From the NCBI GenBank assembly GCA_030601745.1, contig JAUWBI010000018.1, forward strand, positions 1 through 45,525: a stretch of 45,525 bases of DNA, given 5' to 3'. The stretch is from Phycisphaerae bacterium. GTDB taxonomy: Bacteria > Planctomycetota > Phycisphaerae > Sedimentisphaerales > Anaerobacaceae. Below the pieces are notes generated by a model. The model made no database searches, was not told the DNA's origin, and saw nothing but the letters and a program-made list of their open reading frames with translations. A program made the position numbers and the translations under genes. Of the stretch, positions 23,444 through 32,580 are shown piece after piece; positions within the stretch are counted from its first letter, which is position 1; every line of letters begins with the position of its first letter.

Positions 23444-25567
23444 CTACGCTGGATTTTTCAGAAGAATCCTGCTGTCCGCCACCACACATCCTTCTCCTTC
23501 GGGATAGACAATCAGCGGATTGATATCCAGCTCGGCTATCTCAGGGTGTTCAGTGACCATCTGAGAAAGTCGAAGAATGCAGTCTTTGATGGCGTCGATG
23601 TCGCAGGGCGGTGCTCCACGGACCCCCTTGAGAACACCGTATGCCTTGATGGTCCGTATCATAATCTCCGCACTTATCTCCCACATAGGAGCCAGCCGGA
23701 AAGTAACATCCTTCATCGCCTCGACAAATGTCCCCCCGAGGCCGAACATGCAGATTGGCCCGAACTTGGGGTCCCTGACGGCCCCGAGGATGATTTCAAC
23801 TCCACGCCTGGCCATCCTCTCTATGATGACACCATCAATTTTTGCCGAGGGCTTAAACCTTTTTGCATTTTCAATAATATCTTCAAAGGCCTTTCGCGCC
23901 TCCTCCTTCGTCTTGATTTTCAGCCGAACACCTCCCGCATCAAACTTGTGGACAATGTCCGCAGAACTAATCTTCATTGCCACCGGAAAGACGAGCTCCT
24001 CCGCTGCTTCATCCACATCGGATGAATCTTTCAACAGAACACTCTTCAAAACCGGGAACCCGTAACACTGAAGAATTTCGTTCGCTTCTTTTTCAGACAT
24101 GTAATATTTGTCCCTGCCGGCAAGCTTCTTTTTTATGACCACAGTGGCAGTGTCACGGTCCGCAGCCACTCTCCGCACCTCTCTTCTCTCGAGACTCAGC
24201 AGGTTTCCGTAAAAGGCCATCGATGCCATTGACCTGACTGCTGCCTCGGGAAAAGCATAATTCGGGATGCCGTGCTTTTCCAGATATCTGACGCCCTCGG
24301 AAACATCGACAATACCCATAAATGAGCAGAGCACCGGTTTATCAATACCCTTCACCACGGCTGGGACGATCTGGGCCGTCTCCAGGATGTCTATCATGGC
24401 CTGAGGGCTGAGTATTACGATGGCACCATCCACATTTTCGTCCATAAGAATGTGGCGAATGGCCGCTTCGTAACGCTCGTGCGTGGCGTCTCCAATCACA
24501 TCAACGGGATTCTCGATGCTGGCAGTTGGTGGAAGCTCTTGTTTTAACTTCTTTTTTGTTTCTTCCGATAGAGTGGCAATCTTCAGATTGTGCCGAATGG
24601 CCGCATCCGTAGCCATAATGCCCGGCCCTCCGGCATTGGTAACGATGGCGATGCGGTTGCCCTTTGGTATCGGCTGTTTGGAGAAGGCAACGGCACGGTT
24701 GAAGAGCTCGCCGATGCCCTCCACCCGCAGGATGCCGCTCTGATAAAAAATAGCATCATAGGCGTTATCGGAGCCAGCCAGAGAACCGGTATGAGAGGCG
24801 GCTGCACGAGCGCCCTCAGCAGAGCGACCGGACTTGATGGCGAGCATGGGCTTGCGGGCATCCCACGTGATTTCCCTTGCCGTCTCAAGAAACGCCCGAC
24901 CGTTAGTAATGTCCTCCAGATACATAAGAATTACATCCGTATCCGGGTCATCTTTGAGATAGCGCAGCAGCTCTACCTCACTTACATCGGCTTTGTTCCC
25001 GAAGCTGATGAATTTTGAGAATCCGATGTTCCTGCCTTCTGCATAATCGAGCACCGCAGTACAAAGGGCACCGGACTGCGAAATGAAGGCGATGTTTCCT
25101 GCTTTCGGCATCTTCGTTGCGAAGCTGGCATTCATCCGAACGCTCTCTTCGTTATTGATGACACCAAGGCAGTTGGGCCCCACCATACGGATGCCGTATT
25201 TCGCAATCACTTCTTTCAGACGATTCTCCAGCTCTACTCCATCCCCCCCTACCTCCTTAAATCCGGCACTAATGACAATGGCGCCTTTGACCTGCTTTTG
25301 GCCGGCCTCTTCCAGTATAGAGCAAACAATTTCGGCGGGAACGATAACGACTGCCAGGTCCACTTCGTCAGGAATGTCCGCCAGCTTTGGATAGGCCTTC
25401 ACGCTATGAACGGATTTCGCCTTGGGATTCACCGGATAAAGCACCCCCTGAAACCCCGCACCGAGGATATTGCGAAACACAGCAAGCCCCACGCTGCCAG
25501 GCCGGTTGGTCGCTCCCACCACCGCAATTGACCGCGGATTCATAATGAATTCAATGTCTTTTGTCAT
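23444..25567 (-). CDS. Acetate/acyl-CoA ligase (ADP-forming), fused alpha-beta
   Basis: A 707-residue single-chain NDP-forming acyl-CoA synthetase that interconverts acyl-CoA plus ADP and phosphate with acid plus ATP and CoA. The N-terminal CoA-binding domain (SIAVVGATNRPGSVGLAVF), the two succinyl-CoA ligase-like domains (FISQSGALCTAVLDYA) and the phospho-His loop AASHTGSLAGSDNAYDA lie in the alpha part. The C-terminal ATP-grasp domain (KMSEKE-like linker, then FPVAMKISSADIVHKFDAGG) is the beta part. Length matches fused forms. It starts 150 bases after the AcuC-like deacetylase. Acetate as substrate is likely but not certain. Confidence 0.93.
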   Translation of the reverse strand: MTKDIEFIMNPRSIAVVGATNRPGSVGLAVFRNILGAGFQGVLYPVNPKAKSVHSVKAYPKLADIPDEVDLAVVIVPAEIVCSILEEAGQKQVKGAIVISAGFKEVGGDGVELENRLKEVIAKYGIRMVGPNCLGVINNEESVRMNASFATKMPKAGNIAFISQSGALCTAVLDYAEGRNIGFSKFISFGNKADVSEVELLRYLKDDPDTDVILMYLEDITNGRAFLETAREITWDARKPMLAIKSGRSAEGARAAASHTGSLAGSDNAYDAIFYQSGILRVEGIGELFNRAVAFSKQPIPKGNRIAIVTNAGGPGIMATDAAIRHNLKIATLSEETKKKLKQELPPTASIENPVDVIGDATHERYEAAIRHILMDENVDGAIVILSPQAMIDILETAQIVPAVVKGIDKPVLCSFMGIVDVSEGVRYLEKHGIPNYAFPEAAVRSMASMAFYGNLLSLERREVRRVAADRDTATVVIKKKLAGRDKYYMSEKEANEILQCYGFPVLKSVLLKDSSDVDEAAEELVFPVAMKISSADIVHKFDAGGVRLKIKTKEEARKAFEDIIENAKRFKPSAKIDGVIIERMARRGVEIILGAVRDPKFGPICMFGLGGTFVEAMKDVTFRLAPMWEISAEIMIRTIKAYGVLKGVRGAPPCDIDAIKDCILRLSQMVTEHPEIAELDINPLIVYPEGEGCVVADSRILLKNPA

Positions 25568-25717
25568 AGTGTTCTCGCAATAAGTGCATTTGTGCTATGT
25601 AAAAAACATAATTTTAATGTTTAGTAAATCAACAATATCCTGCAAAAAGCTGTTTTGTCAAATGATAATTTTCCCTGAACAACTTCAGCTTTTGCTCTAT
25701 CAGGTCGCAGTGATGAT

Positions 25718-26785
25718 TTAGATGCTGTGAAAGTGAAAGACATTCGCTTTGACCGCTTCTATTGTGGCTTTTATTGCACGTGTTACTGTATCGCGCTGTT
25801 GGGCGCTTACTGTCAGTTCCCTGTCGCGTTCGGCTTCCCCACCACAGAGAATGCTCCAGGCAACGGCCCACGCTCTTACGGTATTATCGACATTGTATCC
25901 GCCGCCGCCGGTTACAAGGATGGGTTTGCTGAAACTTAACAGATGGTTGATGATGTCGGCGTAAACATTGTTAGTCAAATACAGGTGCGCAAGAGGGTCG
26001 CCTGCGAGGGCATCAGCCCCCAACTCAAAAACAAATACGTCCGGATTGAAAGCGGTAATTAACGGCAGAGCTATAGTTTCAAATGCCTTCATATACGCCT
26101 GGTCATAAGTGCCAATCGGAAGAGGGACATTTACACAGTAGCCCGCCCCCTCCCCGCTGCCGATTTCATCTTCGAATCCTGTTCCGGGAAACAGCGCCCT
26201 TGGGTTCTCGTGAAATGATATGGTCATCACATCGCAGCGGTCGTAAAATGCGTAGGCAACGCCGTCGCCGTGATGAACGTCCACGTCCAGATATAAAACT
26301 CGCTTCCCGGCTTCAGCTAATATCATACAGGCAAGGGCCACGTCGTTGATATAGCAGAAGCCGGATGCGCGTTCGGGCCCGGCGTGATGAAAACCGCCTG
26401 ATGGATTAAATGCCACATCAGCCGAGTTTGATAGAATCAGATTTGCAGCGGTAAGTGTAGCGCCGGCAGCCAGAACCGCATAGTCATATAGTCCCTCGAA
26501 GACGGGACAATCCTGCGTCCCTAATCCCATATTGAGCGCTTCGCTGTCCCACTTGCCTTTGGAGGCGGTTTGCAATGCGTGCAGGTAGCGGGCTGAGTGA
26601 AATTTCTTTAGAACGACTCTCTCGGCCGGGACAGGTGCTGCTTCGCTTCTGCCGCTGCCGGACAGCAGACCCATAGAGTTTAGAATCTTTCGAGTTTTCC
26701 GGGCCCGGATTGTATTAAACGGATGCTCCGGCGGATAACGATACTCCTCCAGCTCCTCCGAATAAATAAAAACGGCTTTTTTCAT
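25718..26785 (-). CDS. Histone deacetylase family protein, AcuC-like
   Basis: A zinc-dependent deacylase of about 355 residues. The active-site blocks are GGFHHAGPERASGFCYIND (tandem His general bases), LYLDVDVHHGDGV (zinc Asp and His), FHENP, LGADALAGDPLAHL (second zinc Asp) and VTGGGGYN. In bacteria AcuC removes acetyl groups that silence acetyl-CoA synthetase. Here the next gene downstream is an ADP-forming acyl-CoA ligase, so a similar pairing is plausible but inferred. ATG 26785 is used, but TTG 26791 is better spaced from an upstream AGGA and may be the real start. The 26786-26924 spacer shows nothing else clear. Confidence 0.9.
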   Translation of the reverse strand: MKKAVFIYSEELEEYRYPPEHPFNTIRARKTRKILNSMGLLSGSGRSEAAPVPAERVVLKKFHSARYLHALQTASKGKWDSEALNMGLGTQDCPVFEGLYDYAVLAAGATLTAANLILSNSADVAFNPSGGFHHAGPERASGFCYINDVALACMILAEAGKRVLYLDVDVHHGDGVAYAFYDRCDVMTISFHENPRALFPGTGFEDEIGSGEGAGYCVNVPLPIGTYDQAYMKAFETIALPLITAFNPDVFVFELGADALAGDPLAHLYLTNNVYADIINHLLSFSKPILVTGGGGYNVDNTVRAWAVAWSILCGGEAERDRELTVSAQQRDTVTRAIKATIEAVKANVFHFHSI

Positions 26786-26924
26786 TACCAAAGGTTGTTC
26801 CTACTTTCCTTATTTTTTCAAATCGCCTTTCTAAACTAATGCCAAGCCCAACAAGAAGAGCATTTTATTCAATGTTGTGTGTTATCACAACAGAAAGCCC
26901 GTTTCAAAAACAGAACGCGGATTT

Positions 26925-27821
26925 CTATTTTCTCAGTGCTGGAACGTCTGGCTCGATGTGAACGGTAATATTGACCGGGCGGGTTATCTGCTCGTGCAAA
27001 GCACTTTCCAGACTCTCGGCTATTTCGTGGGCGCCGGCTACGTTCAAGCCGGGGTCAACAAGGATGTGAAGGTCGAGAAAAACTTCTCTGCCGACCGTCC
27101 GGCTCCGCAGCTTGTGCCATTGGTGTACTGAAGGCTCGGTGTTGATTATTTGTTTTATTCGCTCAATCGTATCCGCATCTACTGCCGCCTCGGTAAGTTC
27201 ACGTAAACAGTCCCCCATTATCCGCACACCAACCAGAACCACCATCAAACCTACGCCAACGGCGGCCATCTGGTCACCGTACTTAAAACCGAGTCGAAGC
27301 GACACAAAACCTATAACAACAGCAATCGAACTTAACGCATCGCTTCGATGGTGCCAGGCATTTGCATAAAGAGCTGAGCTATGCGTTTTAACAGCCACTC
27401 TCCTGGTAATTATATAAAGCAGCTCTTTGACGATAATTGAGATTAGCGCGACAAAGAGCACGATAAAACCAAGAATTCTATATTTACCTGCGGCAATGGC
27501 AACGGCTGCACGATAAATCATGACCGCCCCAATACCTGCTAAAACTATGCCTATAAAACCGGCTGCAAAAGTTTCAATTCGACCATGTCCGTATGGGTGG
27601 CTCTCATCGGGCTGCTTTGAGCCGAAGTGAATACCTAACAAAACGGCAATATCTGTAGTCATATCGGAAAGCGAATGAATCCCATCATTAACAAGAGCCA
27701 TCGACCCTGCAAAAAGACCGACCCCTACCTTCACAGCAGAGAGAACAATGTTACCTGCGATGCTCAAATTTGTAACAAATCTTATTTTCTTATTCGCCAG
27801 TTTCATTTTTTGATTGTGCAT
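26925..27821 (-). CDS. Cation diffusion facilitator family transporter
   Basis: A 298-residue inner-membrane metal/proton antiporter for efflux of divalent metals. About six membrane spans are visible. The metal site residues appear in DGIHSLSDMTTD (span 2) and HHRSDALSSI (span 5), with the HPYGHGRIETFAA loop between spans 2 and 3. The C-terminal cytoplasmic domain starts near residue 205 and ends VNITVHIEPD. The His/Asp set is compatible with Zn, Fe or Mn, and the ion cannot be fixed by eye. It starts 4 bases after the glmM stop, so they are co-transcribed. A second ATG five codons later is possible. Confidence 0.92.
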   Translation of the reverse strand: MHNQKMKLANKKIRFVTNLSIAGNIVLSAVKVGVGLFAGSMALVNDGIHSLSDMTTDIAVLLGIHFGSKQPDESHPYGHGRIETFAAGFIGIVLAGIGAVMIYRAAVAIAAGKYRILGFIVLFVALISIIVKELLYIITRRVAVKTHSSALYANAWHHRSDALSSIAVVIGFVSLRLGFKYGDQMAAVGVGLMVVLVGVRIMGDCLRELTEAAVDADTIERIKQIINTEPSVHQWHKLRSRTVGREVFLDLHILVDPGLNVAGAHEIAESLESALHEQITRPVNITVHIEPDVPALRK

Positions 27822-27825
27822 TTTT

Positions 27826-29241
27826 TCAGCCCGGTATTTCTTTGCGAATATTCAAAACTGCATCGATATATTTTTGTGCGGTACCTCGGTCTTTTGCCTC
27901 AACTATAATCCTCATTACCGGCTCAGTATTACTAACTCGCAGGTGCAGCCAGCCATCGTCAAAATCGAATCGGCAGCCGTCGGTAGTGTCGAGCTTCGCG
28001 TCGGCGAAGCGTTTTTTTGCCGACTTTAAGATTCGCTGCGCTTCTGCTTGTTCTGCGGCGAATTTATCTTTACTCATATAATAGCCGCCGATTTCACTGA
28101 CTAACCGGCTTATCGTTTTTCCCGTCTCGGCCATTAACTGAAGGACAAGAGCAATACCCACGAGACTGTCGCGGATTGGACTTACTCGCAAATCAATTAC
28201 ACCGCCGCTGCCTTCTCCACCAATAATGCAATTGTGTTCGAGCATTGCCGCGGCGACATTGGCCTCGCCAACAGCGGTACGGACAACCTGACCGCCCGCC
28301 TTTTCGGCGATATCATCGAGCATCCTCGACGTCGAAAGATTTGTTGCCGCCTGTGGCACGGGCTTCCAGCCCGTGAATACACGGCCAAGATGGCCGTGCC
28401 ACTTGCTGAAGATATACTTCGCTGCCAGAGCAAGTGTATATTCTTCGCCGATATAGGTTCCGGCTTCGTCAACAATTGCCAATCTGTCGGCGTCGGGGTC
28501 CTGGCCAAAGCCGATTTCAGCCCCTTTGTTTTTTACTACTTCACAAAGGCCGGTTAGATTTTCGGCGGTTGGTTCGGGGGCGTGAGCGAACAAGCCGGTC
28601 GGCTCATCGTTTACCGCAGAAACTACGCAGCCAAGTTTCGCGAGCAGCTTTTTCGTAACCCGCCCCCCTGCTCCGTTGACACTGTCCAGAACGACCGTGA
28701 ATTTTCTTGCGCTGATTGCTTCTTTATCAACTATTGCCAGAACTTTGGCGATGTGAGTGGCATCGGTTTGGTTGTTAGAAGTTACCTGGCCGCAATTGGC
28801 CGAATCTGCAAGAGTAAAACGTTTACCGAAAAAGTATTGCTTGATTTGCTCCGTTGCGTCGCCCGGCGGAGCGATGCCGTTGCCGAGCAACAATTTTATA
28901 CCATTATATTGGGCCGGATTGTGCGAAGCGGTAACGACTACCCCACCGCTGCACCCAAGTTCTCTTACCATAATGCCTGCGCCGGGCGTGGTTACAAGCC
29001 CTAAATCAATCACGCCAACTCCCACTTTACACAATCCTTCTGTAACGGCTGATTTCAGCATTTCGCCGCTGGGTCGAGAATCCCGGCCAAGACACACCGA
29101 TAGTTTTTCGTTTTCGCCGGCGGAAGTCTCTTTTAGAAATGTACCGAAGGCACAACCATACTCGGCGGCAACAGAAGCAGTGAGGTTTTCACCAACGATG
29201 CCTCTCATTCCGCTGATACTTATGATTAATTGTTCAGCCAC
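27826..29241 (-). CDS. glmM: Phosphoglucosamine mutase/phosphohexomutase with repeat-encoded insertion
   Basis: A 471-residue alpha-D-phosphohexomutase, probably making glucosamine-1-phosphate for UDP-GlcNAc. The phosphoserine loop is TASHNPAQYNG (Ser106), the metal loop DPDADRLAI (about 248-256), and the sugar loop GEGSGGV. The GEGSGG form rather than GEQSGH resembles archaeal-type GlmM, so glucose or mannose phosphate cannot be excluded. Residues about 281-297 (WHGHLGRVFTGWKPVPQ) are encoded by a 50-base palindromic repeat and sit just before the conserved TNLSTSRML; homologues would be expected to lack them. Start is GTG 29241, with a GGAG site 8 bases upstream. The CDF gene follows 4 bases after the stop. 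Confidence 0.88.
   Translation of the reverse strand: MAEQLIISISGMRGIVGENLTASVAAEYGCAFGTFLKETSAGENEKLSVCLGRDSRPSGEMLKSAVTEGLCKVGVGVIDLGLVTTPGAGIMVRELGCSGGVVVTASHNPAQYNGIKLLLGNGIAPPGDATEQIKQYFFGKRFTLADSANCGQVTSNNQTDATHIAKVLAIVDKEAISARKFTVVLDSVNGAGGRVTKKLLAKLGCVVSAVNDEPTGLFAHAPEPTAENLTGLCEVVKNKGAEIGFGQDPDADRLAIVDEAGTYIGEEYTLALAAKYIFSKWHGHLGRVFTGWKPVPQAATNLSTSRMLDDIAEKAGGQVVRTAVGEANVAAAMLEHNCIIGGEGSGGVIDLRVSPIRDSLVGIALVLQLMAETGKTISRLVSEIGGYYMSKDKFAAEQAEAQRILKSAKKRFADAKLDTTDGCRFDFDDGWLHLRVSNTEPVMRIIVEAKDRGTAQKYIDAVLNIRKEIPG
28353..28402. repeat. Three-way-junction palindromic repeat inside glmM
   Basis: Outer arms GTGGC and GCCAC enclose two hairpins: ACGGGC/GCCCGT and ACGGCC/GGCCGT. The element at 38055-38115 has the same outer arms and the same two-hairpin plan with different inner bases. 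Confidence 0.85.
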
Positions 29242-29284
29242 GCCAAAGACTCCGTTCGTTGCTCCCCCAACGAGTTACAAGTAT

Positions 29285-29316
29285 CGCCTGTCCGCCGTAG
29301 CTTCAGCGAAGGCGGA
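29285..29316. repeat. TCCGCC inverted repeat between serA and glmM
   Basis: CGCCTGTCCGCCGTAGCTTC with the inverse GGCGGA (29311-29316). It is related to the longer copy at 32730-32763. It lies in the 86-base spacer between serA and glmM. Confidence 0.55.
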
Positions 29317-29327
29317 AGTATCGAGCA

Positions 29328-30917
29328 TCAGTCTAATTTGCAGACATAAATTTCGTTTACGAAATCAAGTTTGCTAATCTCTTGAATGACTTCTGCGCCG
29401 GGTTCCTTATCGAGACTGACGGCAAGAATTGCCTTTTGCTCCGCTGGCTTTTGTCCGACGCCCATCGTGCAGATATTGATATTATGCTTGCCGCAAACAG
29501 TGCCGACGACGCCGATGACGCCGGGCTTGTCGTCGTTAAAGATGACCAGAACCGCACCCTGCGGCGTCATTTCTATATTGAAGCCGTCGATTTCGATGAT
29601 ACGCGGCAAAGTACCGCCGAACACCGAGCCGGTTACGGTGCGGGTAACTTTATCGGTAACGACTTTGGCGCTGAAACTTGCGGCGACGTCTTTGGCCTCG
29701 GTGTTTTTCGTCTCGTCGATGCTTATGCCGCGTTCTTTCGCAAGCACGCCGACATTGACCATATTCAGGGGCATATCGAAATGCTGCTGCAGCAGGCCGA
29801 TTGCAAAATTAAGAGTTACCGGCTCGACGGCAAGCTCGGCAATTGAGCCGCGATACTGGACATCAACGTCCTTGATACGCCCTGGTGCAATGGTGCTGAC
29901 GAGTGTACCGATTCGCCGGGCAAGTTCAGCATACTGGCTCACAATCGGTGGCATCGCTCCAGCCGTAGATGGAGCGTTAAGAGCATTTCTAACCGGGCCG
30001 CCCTCAATCGCATCAACAAGGTTTCGAGCGGCTTCGACCGCAACGTCGATTTGGGCTTCCCGCGTGCTGGCGCCTAAATGAGGCGTAACCAGGCAATTTT
30101 CAAACTCAGTGAAACGCGTATTCTCCGGCGGCTCCGTAGGGTAAACGTCCAGAGCCGCACCGGCAATACGCTTTTCGGCAAGGGCGTTATAGAGTGCCTC
30201 TTCGTTGATAATTCCGCCCCGTGCGCAGTTCACCAATCGGACGGTGGGCTTCATCATTTTGATTTGTTCAGCGTCAATCATATTCAGCGTTTGTTCATTT
30301 CTCGGCACGTGGACGCTGATATAATCGGCCTCTTTGAAGATTCTTTCGATGCTCTCACTTATTTCGATGCCGAGTTTTTCTGCATCGGTAGGTGCGGCAA
30401 AGGGGTCATAGCCTAAGATTTTCATATTGAAACCATTTGCCATTTTCGCCACGGCCATACCGATTCTGCCTAATCCTATCACGCCGAGAACTTTGTTGTC
30501 CAGCTGGTTGCCCATATATTTTTTTCTGTCCCAGCCACCGCCTTTTAAGCTGATGCAGGCCGGCACAACATTCCTGCTCATTGCAAGTATTAGAGCCATC
30601 GTATGTTCTGCGGCACTGAGCGTATTGCCGCCGGGCGTATTCATAACTAAGATTCCTTTTCTGGTCGCTTCCGGGATATCGATGTTATCTACGCCGACGC
30701 CGGCTCGTGCAATACCCTTTAGTTTGCCGGGATTGGCTAAGACTTTAGCCGTAACTTTTGTACCGCTGCGAACGATTAAGCCGTCGTATTTACCGATAAT
30801 CTTAGCGAGCTCACTTTCACCGATGCCGGTTTTAACAACGGCTTCAACGCCGTCCGTCGAATTGAGCAGGTCAATTCCCTCCTGTGCAAGTTTGTCTGTA
30901 ATCAGCACTTTAATCAT
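29328..30917 (-). CDS. serA: D-3-phosphoglycerate dehydrogenase
   Basis: First enzyme of serine synthesis; oxidises 3-phosphoglycerate with NAD. The 529 residues match the long (type 1) form with an intervening domain and a C-terminal ACT domain. Visible are the NAD fold GVIGLGRIGMAVAKMA, the catalytic Arg in NCARGGIINE, the Glu in YPTEPPENT, and the His in TPHLGASTREAQ. The ACT domain (about 455-529; VLVIFNDDKPGVIGVVGTVC) may give serine feedback inhibition, inferred from the family. ATG 30917 opens the gene; the spacer upstream is 439 bases of repeats. glmM follows 86 bases after the stop. Confidence 0.96.
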   Translation of the reverse strand: MIKVLITDKLAQEGIDLLNSTDGVEAVVKTGIGESELAKIIGKYDGLIVRSGTKVTAKVLANPGKLKGIARAGVGVDNIDIPEATRKGILVMNTPGGNTLSAAEHTMALILAMSRNVVPACISLKGGGWDRKKYMGNQLDNKVLGVIGLGRIGMAVAKMANGFNMKILGYDPFAAPTDAEKLGIEISESIERIFKEADYISVHVPRNEQTLNMIDAEQIKMMKPTVRLVNCARGGIINEEALYNALAEKRIAGAALDVYPTEPPENTRFTEFENCLVTPHLGASTREAQIDVAVEAARNLVDAIEGGPVRNALNAPSTAGAMPPIVSQYAELARRIGTLVSTIAPGRIKDVDVQYRGSIAELAVEPVTLNFAIGLLQQHFDMPLNMVNVGVLAKERGISIDETKNTEAKDVAASFSAKVVTDKVTRTVTGSVFGGTLPRIIEIDGFNIEMTPQGAVLVIFNDDKPGVIGVVGTVCGKHNINICTMGVGQKPAEQKAILAVSLDKEPGAEVIQEISKLDFVNEIYVCKLD

Positions 30918-31368
30918 TGTCGAACTCCAAAAAATTCTTTATTTCTCAACTTTCGCATTCACATTGTAGCCGGACCTCTAAAAAATAGCAAGCATTGATA
31001 ATTTACGGATACATGCAGAAATTGGACATCTTATAAACCAAGGCGTGGCAATCTCCCCCAAATAATCAATATCGAAGATCCGTTCTCCGTCGTCCGTCAT
31101 CCGTCATCCGTCCTCTGTCTTCTGTCCGCCGGGCCACGAGTCACGAGCGACTAATCTCTAATCCACTAATTCTCTAATTCACTAAATTTCCCTTGCCTTT
31201 CCCCACAATCCCGACCATAATATCAGCCAAATATGCTTCACGAGATACGCAACCTGTCCTGAGCTCAGTCGAAGGATACGAATAAGAACCACCGGCTCCA
31301 CCCGCATACGCGCCGCCGGTCGGCTTTTCGTTATACGGAAACCGTATATACACTAATTGGGTGCTGGG
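30918..31368. other. Gene-free spacer with micro-repeats
   Basis: Between divergent serA and the GH5-like gene. It holds runs of near-repeated words (CCGTCATCCGTCATCCGTCC near 31085-31105, then ACTAATTCTCTAATTCACTAA near 31160-31182) and one CTGAGCTCAGTCGAAGGA repeat arm at 31255-31276. No gene or RNA was recognised. Promoters for serA and the GH5-like gene must lie here but none stood out. Confidence 0.5.
31255..31276. repeat. Single arm of the CTGAGCG-AAG repeat family
   Basis: TGTCCTGAGCTCAGTCGAAG followed by GA. It is a variant of the arms at 17589-17654 and 44876-44948, here without its inverted partner. Confidence 0.5.
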
Positions 31369-32580
31369 ATGAAAAGGATGCTCACAGGCATAAAACTGTA
31401 TCACGTCACATTTGCGATAGTCTTTCTGATAATGCCGGCAGTCTTGACCCATTTTTCTTGTGCGACGGATAGCAACAGGGACACCCAGCCAGGCGCCCCA
31501 GCGGCTGAGGCCGAGCTTCAGTTGATACGCCCCAGCAAGGACGGCACCGGCTTCGTCTGTGCTGAATCGGGCGCTAAGTTCGTCGCCTGGGGCTTCAACT
31601 ACGACCGCGACGATTCCGGTCGCCTCCTCGAGGACTACTGGCACCAAGAGTGGTCCACTGTTGTGGAAGACTTCAAGGAGATGAAAGCGCTCGGCGCCAA
31701 CGTTGTCCGGATTCACTTGCAAATTGCGAAATTCATGAACGCGCCGGACGAACCTAACGAAGCGGCCTTTGAGCAGCTTGCGCACCTCGTCAAGTTGGCC
31801 GAGCAAACCCGGCTTTACCTCGACATTACGGGGCTGGGCTGCTACCACAAGAAGGACGTGCCGCAATGGTACGACGCGATGGGCCAGGCCAAACGCTGGG
31901 ACGTTCAGGCCCTGTTCTGGAAGGCGGTCGCAAAGACTTGCACTGAAAGCCCCGCTGTGTTTTGTTACGACCTTATGAACGAGCCCATCCTGCCCGGAGC
32001 GAACAAAAAGGAGAATAATTGGCTGGCTGGCGAGTTCGCAGGCAAGTACTACGTGCAGCGAATCACGCTCGACCTTGCAGGACGCACGCCGGAGCTGGTC
32101 GCCAAGGCCTGGGTCGACAAGCTCGTCGCGGCCATCCGAAAGAACGACGACCATCACATGATAACGGTAGGGGTGATACCCTGGGTTCACGTCTTCCCAA
32201 AAGCCAAGCCACTTTTCTACTCAGAGCAGGTAGCCGGGAATCTGGATTTCGTTAGCGTTCACTTCTATCCCAAAAGAGGAGAAGTCGACAAGGCGCTCAC
32301 AGCGCTTGCGGCCTACGATATCGGTAAGCCCCTCGTCGTGGAGGAAATATTTCCATTGAGATGTAGTATGGAGGAGCTGGCCGTTTTTATTGACGCTTCG
32401 CGCGAGATTGCCGATGGCTATGTCGGCTTCTACTGGGGCACCACCATCGATGAATACAGCCAGGAGGATGTCGATTTGGGTGGTGCGCTCACCAGGAGTT
32501 GGCTAAAATATTTTCGCGCAAAAGCCCCTGAGATTCTTGGCTTTCCTGAGCTCAAGCACAAGCAACCGCGAGGGAAATAA
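31369..32580 (+). CDS. Exported glycoside hydrolase, GH5-like
   Basis: About 403 residues with a TIM-barrel cellulase-superfamily plan. A basic N terminus and hydrophobic stretch (YHVTFAIVFLIMPAVL) form a signal peptide ending near a Cys (HFSC), a weak lipoprotein candidate. FVAWGFNYDRDDSG, the NVVRIHLQ strand, the acid/base Glu205 in CYDLMNEPILPG, SVHFYPKRG and the likely nucleophile Glu325/326 in LVVEEIFPL match GH5 clan A enzymes. Mannan- or glucan-like substrates are possible; the subfamily is not clear. By eye it is richer in G and C at third positions than its neighbours. ATG 31369 is chosen; the frame extends to a TTG at 31357. It is a single-gene unit facing a DUF2752 gene. Confidence 0.75.
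   Translation: MKRMLTGIKLYHVTFAIVFLIMPAVLTHFSCATDSNRDTQPGAPAAEAELQLIRPSKDGTGFVCAESGAKFVAWGFNYDRDDSGRLLEDYWHQEWSTVVEDFKEMKALGANVVRIHLQIAKFMNAPDEPNEAAFEQLAHLVKLAEQTRLYLDITGLGCYHKKDVPQWYDAMGQAKRWDVQALFWKAVAKTCTESPAVFCYDLMNEPILPGANKKENNWLAGEFAGKYYVQRITLDLAGRTPELVAKAWVDKLVAAIRKNDDHHMITVGVIPWVHVFPKAKPLFYSEQVAGNLDFVSVHFYPKRGEVDKALTALAAYDIGKPLVVEEIFPLRCSMEELAVFIDASREIADGYVGFYWGTTIDEYSQEDVDLGGALTRSWLKYFRAKAPEILGFPELKHKQPRGK

Noticed and set aside
31174-32190. A 338-codon minus-strand open frame opposite the GH5-like gene
   Set aside because: The plus strand carries a signal peptide and the ordered catalytic motifs of a GH5-like enzyme; the antisense product has no recognisable domain.
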